Shown piece after piece: positions 34,650-43,497 of a DNA stretch of 64,000 nucleotides. Positions within the stretch are counted from its first letter, which is position 1, and each line of letters starts with the position of its first letter. This DNA is from CAYJAZ01 sp964371865. Lineage in GTDB: Bacteria > Desulfobacterota > Desulfovibrionia > Desulfovibrionales > Desulfovibrionaceae. The notes under the pieces are model-generated. The model did not search any database and was not told where the DNA came from. It saw only the letters and a program-made list of their open reading frames with translations. The stretch is from contig CAYJOR010000004.1 in assembly GCA_964371865.1 (NCBI GenBank), forward strand, positions 32,017 through 96,016. The letters run 5' to 3'. The translations under genes and the position numbers were made by a program.

Positions 34650-35657
34650 TTATTTCCAGCCGCCTTGGCCCATAATCATTGAAGCTTTTGTATAGTTTTT
34701 ACCTATATCTTCAAATTTAGCATCCATTCTTTTGAATGTGCCTAAACTTTCAATATATTCATGTGATTTCACTTTAGGGTTAGCCGGTGTTTCATAGTTT
34801 TTATTTGCATAAACTTCTTGAACTTCAGGAGATGTTAGATATTCAAGTAGTTTAACAGCATTTTCGCGATTTTTACCATACTTTATCAAGGCAGCACCGC
34901 TGATATCTACATGAGTATTTTCAGGGAAAAAGAAAGCAGTTTTTTTAGCAACTTCAACTTCTTTTGGGTCGTCAGAATTTATCATTCTACCAAGATAATA
35001 AGTATTTAATATTGCAACATCACCTTCACCTGCGATAACAGCTTTAATTTGATCTCTGTCGTTTCCTTTTGGACTTCTTGCCATATTGTTTACAAGACCT
35101 TGAACAAATTCAAGCGCTTCTTTTTCTGAGCTAGAACTGATAAGACCCGCAACTAATGATTGATTATAGCCGGAATCCGCAGAACGAACTAAAACTTTTC
35201 CTTTAAATTCAGGTTTTGCCAGATCTTGATAGGTTTTTATATTTGAGAAATCAAATTTACCTTTTTCGTAGCCAATTACTCTTGCTCTTTGTGTTAGAGC
35301 TACCCAATCGTTCTTTTCACCGCGCAGAGTTGATGGAATATTAGAATTTACGATTTCTGATTCAATCGGTGTGACCATGTTATTTGCTATAGCTTCATAA
35401 AGATTTACCATTGCAACCGTCATAAATATATCTGCTGACGTGTCCGGTCCTTCACTTTTTAATCGAGCAATAATTTCTGGTGCTTTGCCTGAAATTACAT
35501 TAACTTTAATACCGGTTTTATCGGTAAACTTATCGTAAATACCTTGATCTACGTCATAATGGCGTGAAGTATAAACATTAACTTCTTCGGCAAAAGCCAT
35601 ATTACTACTAAAGGCTACGCCTAATAACAAGCTTACAAAACCAAAAACTTTTTTCAT
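34650..35657 (-). CDS. fbpA: Ferric iron-binding periplasmic protein (FbpA type)
   Basis: This 335-residue secreted protein has a signal peptide ending SNMAFA and then EEVNVYTSRHYDVDQGIYDKF, the normal FbpA/FutA start. The paired tyrosines that bind iron are in LNTYYLGRM near residue 220, and an N-terminal Tyr is in TSRHYD. AGGAG precedes the ATG. It is the first gene of the fbpABC operon. An inverted repeat (ACGAAAGT/ACTTTCGT) upstream may be regulatory. Fe(III) is the likely ligand. Confidence 0.9.
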   Translation of the reverse strand: MKKVFGFVSLLLGVAFSSNMAFAEEVNVYTSRHYDVDQGIYDKFTDKTGIKVNVISGKAPEIIARLKSEGPDTSADIFMTVAMVNLYEAIANNMVTPIESEIVNSNIPSTLRGEKNDWVALTQRARVIGYEKGKFDFSNIKTYQDLAKPEFKGKVLVRSADSGYNQSLVAGLISSSSEKEALEFVQGLVNNMARSPKGNDRDQIKAVIAGEGDVAILNTYYLGRMINSDDPKEVEVAKKTAFFFPENTHVDISGAALIKYGKNRENAVKLLEYLTSPEVQEVYANKNYETPANPKVKSHEYIESLGTFKRMDAKFEDIGKNYTKASMIMGQGGWK

Positions 35658-35689
35658 TATAAACTCCTAAAATTAATAGTTAGCATTGG

Positions 35690-35721
35690 ACGAAAGTAAA
35701 TAGAGAAGAGTAAACTTTCGT
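35690..35721. promoter_or_regulatory. Inverted repeat upstream of fbpA
   Basis: ACGAAAGT (35690-35697) and ACTTTCGT (35714-35721) are perfect inverted repeats with a 16-base spacer, starting 33 bases upstream of the fbpA start codon. It may be an operator or a leader hairpin. No standard Fur box is evident. Confidence 0.35.
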
Positions 35722-35973
35722 TCGCGGCGATACAAAGTCATAAGAAGATGCAAAGATTATGCCACAAAATTTAAAAAAAGAATTAGGAGTTGAGTGTATT
35801 CTGTAAACAAGAGAGAATTGTCTGGTATAATCAATAAAATTTCACCATTCTAATTTTGTTCATTAGGAAACCAAAAAGAAGCATAAAAGCAGACTTACAC
35901 TTCCTTTTGTAAAAAAATAGTGAGATTTTTGAGACTTTTGAGAAAAATGAGACTTTATATATTTTTCTTTTTG

Positions 35974-36128
35974 TAGGGTATGTTTCTAAATTAATTCTTT
36001 TGTGCTTTTTTCAACTCAAAAGATGACTTTCTATTGAGTTTATGTATGTTTTTATACACTGCACTTCATAAAAAATCATTTTTTGTTGAAAATTCCACAA
36101 AATTTCTTAATTAAGAAACACGGCCTAG
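35974..36128. repeat. Palindromic MITE-like element, copy 3
   Basis: This copy has the best preserved ends: left TAGGGTATGTTTCTAAATTA and right, reversed, TAGGCCGTGTTTCTTAATTA. The interior shares GTTTATGTATGTTTTTATACA and GTTGAAAATTCCACAAAATT with the copy at 43319. It ends just beyond the stop codon of the sigma-54 regulator gene and so lies at its 3' end. The stretch 35722-35973 holds no gene. Confidence 0.75.
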
Positions 36129-38119
36129 TTAAGATGTGTTTCTTGCTTTTGTATTGTAGCTTGTCTAATAATTTTTTTGGGTTCTACATTATTTTTTTTA
36201 CATAAGCGATAAAAAGTGGCTCGGCTTATTGCAAGAGCTTTTGTAATTTCTTTTGTATCACCTTTAAATTGTATAATTTTACTTATAATGAGTTCTGTTT
36301 CTTCATTTTTATTGGAATTTTCTTGAGTAAGTTCATAGACTTTATTAGTTGTGATTTCTTTTGATATATTTTGCTCTTTAATGTGTATAAAGTCATTTTC
36401 ATCTAGTTTTTTATTTGTAGAAGTGTAAAAAACTCTTTCAATACAATTTTGCAATTCTCTTACATTTCCCGGCCAATTATATCTTTCTAAGGCATTTATA
36501 AAAGAAGATGAGATAGTTTTTGCATTCTCAGGAGACGAGGTATTGTATTTCTCTAAAAACTTTTTAGCACAATACCCTATATCTTCAATTCTTTCACATA
36601 ATGGAAGAATATTGATTTTTAAAACATTCAAGCGAAAATATAAATCTTGCCTAAAAGCTCCTTTTTGAATCTCAGTATATAAATTTCTATTTGTTGCTGT
36701 TATAATCCGCACGTTTAGTTCTCTTTCTTCTTTTCCGCCTATACGACGAATACGAAGGCTTTCAACAGCACGGAGTAGTTTTGCTTGAAATTCAAGAGGC
36801 ATTTCACCAATTTCATCTAAAAATAGCGTACCACCATTTGCAAGTTCAAATTTTCCTATATTTCCATCTTTAGAAGCACCGGTAAAAGCATTTTTTTCAT
36901 AGCCAAAGAGTTCACTTTCTATAAGATCTCTTGGTAGGGATGCACAATTTATAGCCACGAAAGGGCCCTCTCGAAATTTGCTGGCATTATGAATTGCTTG
37001 GGCAAACATTTCTTTACCTGTTCCACTTTCACCTGTGATTAGAATATTTCCATCGTGTTTTGCGTATTGGCTTGCAAGTTTAATTACGTCGACCATTTTT
37101 GCATTTTGTGTATAGATTGAATTGAAGGTATATTTTGCGATATTTCCTGAATAGTTATTCACTATTTTTTTAATTTGTACATGTTTTTTAAAGTTTAAGA
37201 TATAAACTTTTGAAGCTCCTTGTGTAGAGCTTGTAATGTAAAGCCCGCAGTCAATAAAGGAATTATCAAGATAAATTTTTGAATTTCTAAAGAAAAACAT
37301 TTTTTTGCTTCTGTCTTTTTGAACCTGATCCCAGTCAACTTCTGAAACAACTGTTCTAAAATCAAGTATATTATATTCTTCTTCTTTGATATCTATAAGG
37401 GACTTTGCTAAATGATTAATGGCTATTATATTAAAGTTTTCATTTAAAAGGATAATAGATTCATGACTTCCTTCAATAGCAAGTTCTAGCTTGTGTTTTT
37501 CGTGCATTTTTTCAAATATATTCTCTATACTTGAAGCGACTATACTAACTAAAGTAAATGTATGCTGATGACATAATTCTACAGGCCCTGAAATTTCAAT
37601 ACAAGCAATAATTTCTCCATTAATGCCGTGTATTGGAGCCGCTGCACATGACCATTTATGATGAACTTCATGAAAGTGTTCGGGCCCTATCACATGTATA
37701 GCTTTATCAGTCTCAAGCGCAATATTTACACTATTACATATTGATTGCTTTCCTGCCCATAACTCTTCAATGTATTCGTATGATTCAGTAATTTCTTCTT
37801 CTATTCTTTGATCGCCTATAGCCTTTAGTATATACCCATCACAATCTGTAAGCACTACAAGAAATTGAAAATCATTCATGAGAGAATAAACATTTTCCAT
37901 AAGAGGAATGGCTATATCCATGAGGAATTTATTTTTTTCTAAAAGTTCTTGATAATTTTTTTTGCTCAAAGTATTCTTAATATGATATTTTTTCTTTGGG
38001 TTTAACCCTAAAGCAAGAGATTTTTCCCAAGCTAAACGAATAGGAAGACGAATACTTTCATCAAGAACACCTTCATCAGCCAAGCGGAGCCATATTTTTT
38101 TCAATTGATCAATTTTCAA
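36125..38119 (-). CDS. Sigma-54-dependent activator, AcoR-like, with altered GAFTGA loop
   Basis: This 664-residue activator starts at TTG (38119) with AAGGA upstream. The N-terminal half has a GAF-like sensor (about 60-200, including SCAAAPIHGINGEIIACIEI, as in acetoin regulators) and a PAS-like part (about 205-320). The AAA+ domain has Walker A GESGTGKE near 363 and LFLDEIGEMP. The loop that touches sigma-54 reads NAFTGA near 411 instead of GAFTGA. A Fis-type helix-turn-helix, TKALAISRATFYRLCKK, ends the protein. The target operon is not obvious: no -24/-12 promoter was found nearby by eye. Confidence 0.85.
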   Translation of the reverse strand: MKIDQLKKIWLRLADEGVLDESIRLPIRLAWEKSLALGLNPKKKYHIKNTLSKKNYQELLEKNKFLMDIAIPLMENVYSLMNDFQFLVVLTDCDGYILKAIGDQRIEEEITESYEYIEELWAGKQSICNSVNIALETDKAIHVIGPEHFHEVHHKWSCAAAPIHGINGEIIACIEISGPVELCHQHTFTLVSIVASSIENIFEKMHEKHKLELAIEGSHESIILLNENFNIIAINHLAKSLIDIKEEEYNILDFRTVVSEVDWDQVQKDRSKKMFFFRNSKIYLDNSFIDCGLYITSSTQGASKVYILNFKKHVQIKKIVNNYSGNIAKYTFNSIYTQNAKMVDVIKLASQYAKHDGNILITGESGTGKEMFAQAIHNASKFREGPFVAINCASLPRDLIESELFGYEKNAFTGASKDGNIGKFELANGGTLFLDEIGEMPLEFQAKLLRAVESLRIRRIGGKEERELNVRIITATNRNLYTEIQKGAFRQDLYFRLNVLKINILPLCERIEDIGYCAKKFLEKYNTSSPENAKTISSSFINALERYNWPGNVRELQNCIERVFYTSTNKKLDENDFIHIKEQNISKEITTNKVYELTQENSNKNEETELIISKIIQFKGDTKEITKALAISRATFYRLCKKNNVEPKKIIRQATIQKQETHLN

Positions 38120-38712
38120 AGAAATATCCTTATAAACTAAGATAAATGAGTTAGAAGTATAGTCTCTATAATAAAAAAGTAAGTTGCAACTAACTGCATA
38201 TAATTACCTCTATAGCGTACAATAGTCAATAACTAAAAAGTATACTTCAAGTTTGATATTGTGTGTATGGTCATCTTCATAGATAATATGCCCCATAACT
38301 TTCTTATCTGCAATTTCTTTAGTTTCATAATGAAGCTTTGGAAAATTCTACTTACAAAGAACCGAATTGCTCAACTATTGTGGGAATGGTGGTTGCTATG
38401 TCATTCATTATTCTGTAAATCCTTATTCGTGAAATTCATTGTCTGTAGTTGAGTATAAATCTAACTTCGAGAAATACCAAATAAAAGCTGTAAGGAGTAA
38501 AAGTATTTTTTGAATGAACGAAAATCTCATACTTTCAAATGCGGTTATAGAGCAGAAAAACAAATTCTTGCATAATACCCTTGATATGCAAAAGATGCTC
38601 AAATTATTAAATCAACTTTCTTGACTTCTAAAGGTATTTATTCTAAAATTTATAAACTAATTTAACAATGAATAAAATTTGAATAAAAACAGCAAACAAT
38701 AAGGAAGAATCT
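38120..38712. other. Gene-poor stretch upstream of autotransporter B
   Basis: No intact gene is supported. Short open pieces occur (for example around 38360-38520) but lack ribosome sites and are broken by stops, and may be decayed coding sequence. The promoter of autotransporter B should lie in the right part; AAGGAAGA at 38701 is its ribosome site. Confidence 0.4.
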
Positions 38713-41700
38713 ATGCAAAGTAAAAATGCTATGGATAACTTGAAGAATCGTTATGTGGCTGTGTTAAAGAAATGTAGTTTATTGAATGTGTTTGGATCAC
38801 TTGCGCTTGTGAGTGCGCTTTCAATAGGGCTTGCAGGAAATGTAATGCTGCAGATGTTGCAAATTATAGTGATTTAAACTCTTATGCAAGCGATACCTCA
38901 ACGATAGAAATTAACGTCATGGACAATATTATCGACTGGACAAATCCAATTATAGTTACAACAGATAAAAATATCCTCGGCAACAATAAGAGGTTTGGAG
39001 GTAACGGTACTTCTCAAGGATTTAACATCACAGATGGTACGCACAGCTTCAATAACATAACAATGCAAAATTTTCTAGATTGGGATATTCTGATTGGCGA
39101 GGGGTCAGAGATTGAAATTACCGGAACATCTAATTTCACAAGCATTACGAATATCTCTAAATTAATTATTGATGGTACTGCTAATATAGGCACACTAAAA
39201 GGCACAGACTTTGCAACAGGTTCTCTTACATTAAAGGAAAATTCAATACTAAATCTTGCAAATTCTACTTCTCTTGGTGTAATGCAAGGAATAGGTCTTT
39301 TATCTATTGGTAATGGCTTTGATGGTAAAGGTTTAACTGTTCAAAAAGATTCATTAGGTATCACAAGTGGTTCTTTATTTGCAGATACACTTACTTTGGA
39401 ATCCGGTTCTTCGGCAAGCTTTACTAATATTACAGCAAACTCGATTACAATAAATGGAGAGTTAAACACAAGTGAAAGTCGTTTGTCTGCCGGTGCTTTA
39501 TCAACAACAAGCGGTGAAATAAAAGGGGTTCAGCTTCATATTCCTGATATTGATAGCATGATGACAGGTTCGGGTGGAATCCCTCACGAATATTTTGTTT
39601 ATAACCAAGCCGGTGCTGATTGGAGTTTGTTTAACTTTACAGAGGCTTCAAAGCTTGAAATTAACGAGCATGTGCGTGAGGGAAATGACCTATTACTTAC
39701 CACAAATGGAAATAATTTAACTTTAACGATGCAAGACTCAACCGACCGTTTATGGAAAACATCTGAAAACTTTGCTGTTACTGCATCAAATCCCAGCGCA
39801 AATTTAAGTGTATTAAGTCCGATTTATTACGCAACAACAGGTAAAATGGTTGCTTATGATATTTTAGGTACAGTTGATAAAGTTTATGTGGACGCTGATT
39901 TTACCATTGATCTTACCGATATTGATTTAGATCCTAACGGGTGGGGAATGACGATTCAGAATTTAACGGGTGATGAAGGCAAAAGCCTTACTGTTCTTGG
40001 TAAAAGTGCAGATGAGAGCTTAGTATCATTCAATAATACCCAAGAGTCTTTTGCGCAAAATGCCGTATACCTTAAGAACGTTACTGCCAAAGTACAAACC
40101 TTCGCTTCTGAGGTTTTTTTAGATTTAAATAGTTTAACTTTGAATAATTCAGCTTTAAATGTAGTTTCTCCTTATGGCTCTGGAATTACTGGAGATACAG
40201 GTATAAGCGTTAAACAAGTAAACTCAGCTTCAGATACCAATGACCATAGCAGTAGTAAAATTGCCGGACTTCTGTCCGTTTATGGTGCTGGAGGTGTTTA
40301 TCTTGGTTCTTATGAGAATGCAATTATTAATGCACTGACCGGAGCAAATCAAACATTAAAAGCAGGTACAGGTTTAACACTCAGTGGCGATGGGGGATAT
40401 TTGACAATTATAGAGCAAATGGGCGCCGAGATTAAGAAGATTAATACAACAGGAGCTAATTTGATTTTTTCTTACGAGGGGTCAACCGATGCAAATGCTG
40501 CTCTTAATTTAGCCAGTGATTCCACTATGACTGGTGGTCAACTACACATTTTCTTAAGTGGTGAATTCATTGAAGAAGGTGTGGCACAAACTATTTTCAC
40601 AGGTAGTGCACTTACTCTTAATGATACAGAAGTTTATGTTGATGCTAGCTTTGCAGATCCAACAAAAAAAGAGATTAATACAGATACTCTTGCTAAACAG
40701 GATACTGTACTCGCTATTTTACACGACAATCTAACAGCAAATAATACAGATGTTGTTTTAGGTGACGCATTACTTAGCCGTTATTTTGTTAACCCAGAGC
40801 TTGTAGAAGGTAAAATCATTGCTGATTTAAAAGTGGATAACTTTAATAATATCTCTCAATCTCTTGGCATTGCTTCATCAACCTTAAAATCACATTATGC
40901 AACAACAAATGCGATTGAAAATTATTTGGGAGTTGCAACCTCAAGCGTGACAGGTATGCCTGCTGGAAGCACTGTAAATGGCGTATCAATGTGGGTAACA
41001 CCTTTATATAACCATTCTACAACAGATGGATTTGAAGGAACAACTTCAAAATCTGATTCAACAACAAATTTAGCCGGTATTGCACTTGGTGCGGATAAAT
41101 TGTTTGCCAATGATTATCGTTTGGGTGTTGCACTTAGCACAGGTTATGGTCAAACAGAAGCTAAAGGTATTACAGATTCTGAAAACGATTTTAATTTTTA
41201 TGGCTTGTCTCTTTATGGTTCAAAAGACGTGAACGATATTACAATCACAGCAGACGCAGGTTTTACATTTATTCAAAATGATATGACAGAGGATTTAAGC
41301 GCATTTAACACAGATAATTCAAAAGCCGATGCTGATAGCTATGCCGTATCAATTGGAGTAATGGCAGAAAAAACATTTGATATACAAACATTTAAATTCA
41401 CACCTTATGCAGGACTCCGTTATACGCATCTATATACAGATAGCTATGCGCTTAAAAATAGCTACGGCGTATTATCAACTACAAAAAGCGCTACACAAAA
41501 CGTTGTGCAAATTCCTGTTGGGGTGATGCTTGAAAAAGAAATGAATCTAAATAATAATTGGAGCATTAAACCAACAGCAAAAGTAGGTATTATTGCATCT
41601 TTTGGTGATTTAGAAGCGAAGTCAGAATCAAAAATCACTGGTTTTTCCGGCACACAAACATATAAAATGGATAACATAGATACGGTTACTTTTGACGGCG

Positions 41701-41816
41701 GTCTTGGAATAGAGTTGAAAAAAGACAATCTAGCAATTGATTTTGGCTATAACCTCCTTGCTTCCCCGCATGAACACTCACATAATGTAAGTGCAAATAT
41801 TAAATGGACTTTTTAA
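38713..41816 (+). pseudogene. Autotransporter B, frameshifted at the signal peptide
   Basis: The family leader is intact from the ATG at 38713 (MQSKNAMDNLKNRYVAVLKK), with AAGGAAGA upstream. About 45 codons on, near 38837-38850, the frame shifts by one base: the leader frame reaches a TAA within about 12 codons, while the rest (SYASDTSTIEINVMDNIIDW onward) continues open in another frame to 41816. The break falls at the expected signal-peptide cleavage point, where AATG-T-AATGCTGCAG looks like a slipped AATGCT repeat. The remaining 965 or more residues comprise a beta-helix passenger and a barrel from VSMWVTPLYNHSTTDG to the final IKWTF. It is inactive unless corrected by slippage, or the assembly is wrong. 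Confidence 0.75.
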
Positions 41817-42156
41817 ATAAGTTTATAAACGATAGAGAGATAAAAATTCTTAAATATTAAAATGTGGTTCTAAAATAAGAAAATTTGCTCTTTTGATAAG
41901 AGAAAGTGATTTTTTATAAAAGGAGGTTATTAAAAGCATACATGACTTGCTATTTCATTAAGGTTAAACCACTTTAATGTAGCAATTTATTCTTAGCTCA
42001 AACAGCTAAATACTACTAACGTCCTACGCGAAATGATACTCTTTTTAGATATTGACGATCTACTAAACTCTGCATTCACATTTTCTACAAATGACTTAAT
42101 AATTTGTATCTAATTACTGCTCTTGCAATGTAGTATAATAACAGTGAAGGATAATC
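41817..42156. other. Intergenic stretch between autotransporter B and kptA
   Basis: AT-rich with no supported gene. A weak hairpin (CTCTTTTGAT/AAGAGAAAG near 41889) could end the autotransporter transcript. TTGCAA followed by TATAAT (42133-42138) lies just upstream of kptA and may be part of its promoter. Confidence 0.3.
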
Positions 42157-42708
42157 ATGCTCAATAACAAAAACATGAAACAAATAAGTAAAATCTTATC
42201 CTTAGCCTTGCGACACAAACCGTATGTTCTAGGTATTGATCTAGATAAAAATGGTTGGGCAGATGTTCAGTTTTTGCTTACACAGATTGATAAAAAAATG
42301 AATCTGACCCTCTCCTTTGAAGAACTTTGTGAAGTCGTCAGTAAAAATGACAAACAGAGATTTAGTTTCAATGAAGATAAAACGCTTATAAGGGCAAATC
42401 AAGGGCATAGCATACAGGTTGATGTTGAACTAGAAGAATGTGTACCTCCCAATACACTTTATCATGGTACTGCAACGAAATATGAGCAAGCGATTGATAA
42501 TATAGGACTTATCTCTAAGAATAGACTGCATGTACATCTATCTGCTGACTTAGAAACAGCAAAAAAAGTAGGGAAAAGGCACGGTGAGTTGTTAGTATAT
42601 CAAGTTGATTGTAAAAAGATGAAAGAAGAAAATTATATATTCTACCTTTCAAAAAACAATGTCTGGCTTACTCCAGAAGTGCCTAGAATTTATTTGAAAA
42701 AACTGTAA
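42157..42708 (+). CDS. kptA: RNA 2'-phosphotransferase KptA/Tpt1
   Basis: This 183-residue enzyme belongs to the Tpt1/KptA family, which moves an RNA 2'-phosphate to NAD. Family motifs are in place: LALRHKPYVLGIDLDKNGWA at the start, RANQGHS in the middle, then YHGT, SADLETAKKVGKRHG and the terminal VPRIYL. Bacterial KptA often has no known natural substrate because bacteria do not splice tRNA this way. AAGGA lies 7 bases before the ATG. It stands alone between accessory genes, which suggests transfer as a single gene. A 22-base-stem hairpin follows. Confidence 0.92.
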   Translation: MLNNKNMKQISKILSLALRHKPYVLGIDLDKNGWADVQFLLTQIDKKMNLTLSFEELCEVVSKNDKQRFSFNEDKTLIRANQGHSIQVDVELEECVPPNTLYHGTATKYEQAIDNIGLISKNRLHVHLSADLETAKKVGKRHGELLVYQVDCKKMKEENYIFYLSKNNVWLTPEVPRIYLKKL

Positions 42709-42745
42709 ATAAGCCTTCAAACAATGCTAAAAATCAACTTTGTTA

Positions 42746-42801
42746 CAAAATCTTACAAGAATATGATATTCCTGATACTATCATATTCTTGTAAGATTTT
42801 G
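42746..42801. repeat. Perfect 22-bp inverted repeat downstream of kptA
   Basis: CAAAATCTTACAAGAATATG plus AT at 42746-42767 is matched exactly by its reverse complement at 42780-42801 across a 12-base loop. It is AT-rich, has no classic T-run, and is much longer than a usual terminator stem. It may be a terminator-like or palindromic mobile unit. Confidence 0.65.
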
Positions 42802-42888
42802 ATGGCTTTACGTACTCGCTATACTAATTTTTTCCGTCACTACTATTAAAAGCAATAATCACCTAATGACACAGAAGAAGTAATAGGC

Positions 42889-42924
42889 AAGACAGCGACA
42901 CCCATATCATCGCTGTCTTTTTTT
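42889..42924 (+). terminator. Strong terminator
   Basis: AAGACAGCGA and TCGCTGTCTT form a 10-bp stem with an 11-base loop, followed by a run of T. No intact gene immediately precedes it except kptA, 180 bases upstream, so it may be the leftover terminator of a deleted gene. Confidence 0.75.
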
Positions 42925-42929
42925 GTAAG

Positions 42930-43318
42930 CATTTATCTACCAAAAGTAACGCAAATTAGATTTGAGCTTCACTACCTTGAAAACGGAAGTGTAGAACTTA
43001 AGAGTCAACATCAACAAAATTTCAATTACAATTTACAACGTAAACTTAAACGAGAAAAGTGCTCTGGTGAGCATAAAGTCGATCCTAGCTTGTAACTGTG
43101 ACAGAACAGCATAATAACTTTCACTCATACGCACATGGTGTTCTGATTGGTTAATGAAAATGCAAAACAGAATCTGTATCGGTTCAAAAGTCGGTTATGC
43201 GAAACAAGCATTTTTAGAATGGTTGAGAGAGCGTTTAAGATAATTCTAAGATAAGACTCAATTCTGTAACATTGCTGACATAAAGCTGTAACACGAGTCA
43301 TTTATCTATTTGAAATCT
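42930..43318 (+). other. Decayed coding sequence between kptA and the MITE-like element
   Basis: Pieces such as RFELHYLENGSVELKSQHQQ (near 42960) and, in another frame, NRICIGSKVGYAKQAFLEWL (near 43168-43240) are open but have no starts and are broken by stops. The second resembles the end of AlpA/excisionase-type DNA-binding proteins, suggesting a lost mobile element. The resemblance is weak and read by eye. Confidence 0.3.
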
Positions 43319-43474
43319 CGGCTGTATTTCTAAATTCATTCTTTTGCGTTTTTTCTGCTTCAAAGACAAATTTTTTATAAAGTTTATGTATGTTTTTGAT
43401 ACACTGCACTTCATAAAAAATCACTTTTCATTGAAAATTCCACAAAATTTCTGAATTTAGAAGCACACCCTAAA
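43319..43474. repeat. Palindromic MITE-like element, copy 4
   Basis: The left end is GGCTGTATTTCTAAATTCAT and the right end, reversed, is TAGGGTGTGCTTCTAAATTC. The interior shares GTTTATGTATGTTTT, TACACTGCACTTCATAAAAA and TTGAAAATTCCACAAAATTT with copy 3. It ends about 25 bases before the start of the next gene and may carry or displace its promoter. Confidence 0.75.
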
Positions 43475-43497
43475 AGAAAATGATTTTGGAGAAAAAC

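Noticed and set aside
38261..38452. 63-codon frame upstream of autotransporter B
   Set aside because: No ribosome site, no recognisable domain and an unusual Cys/Trp-rich composition; it lies in a degenerate stretch.
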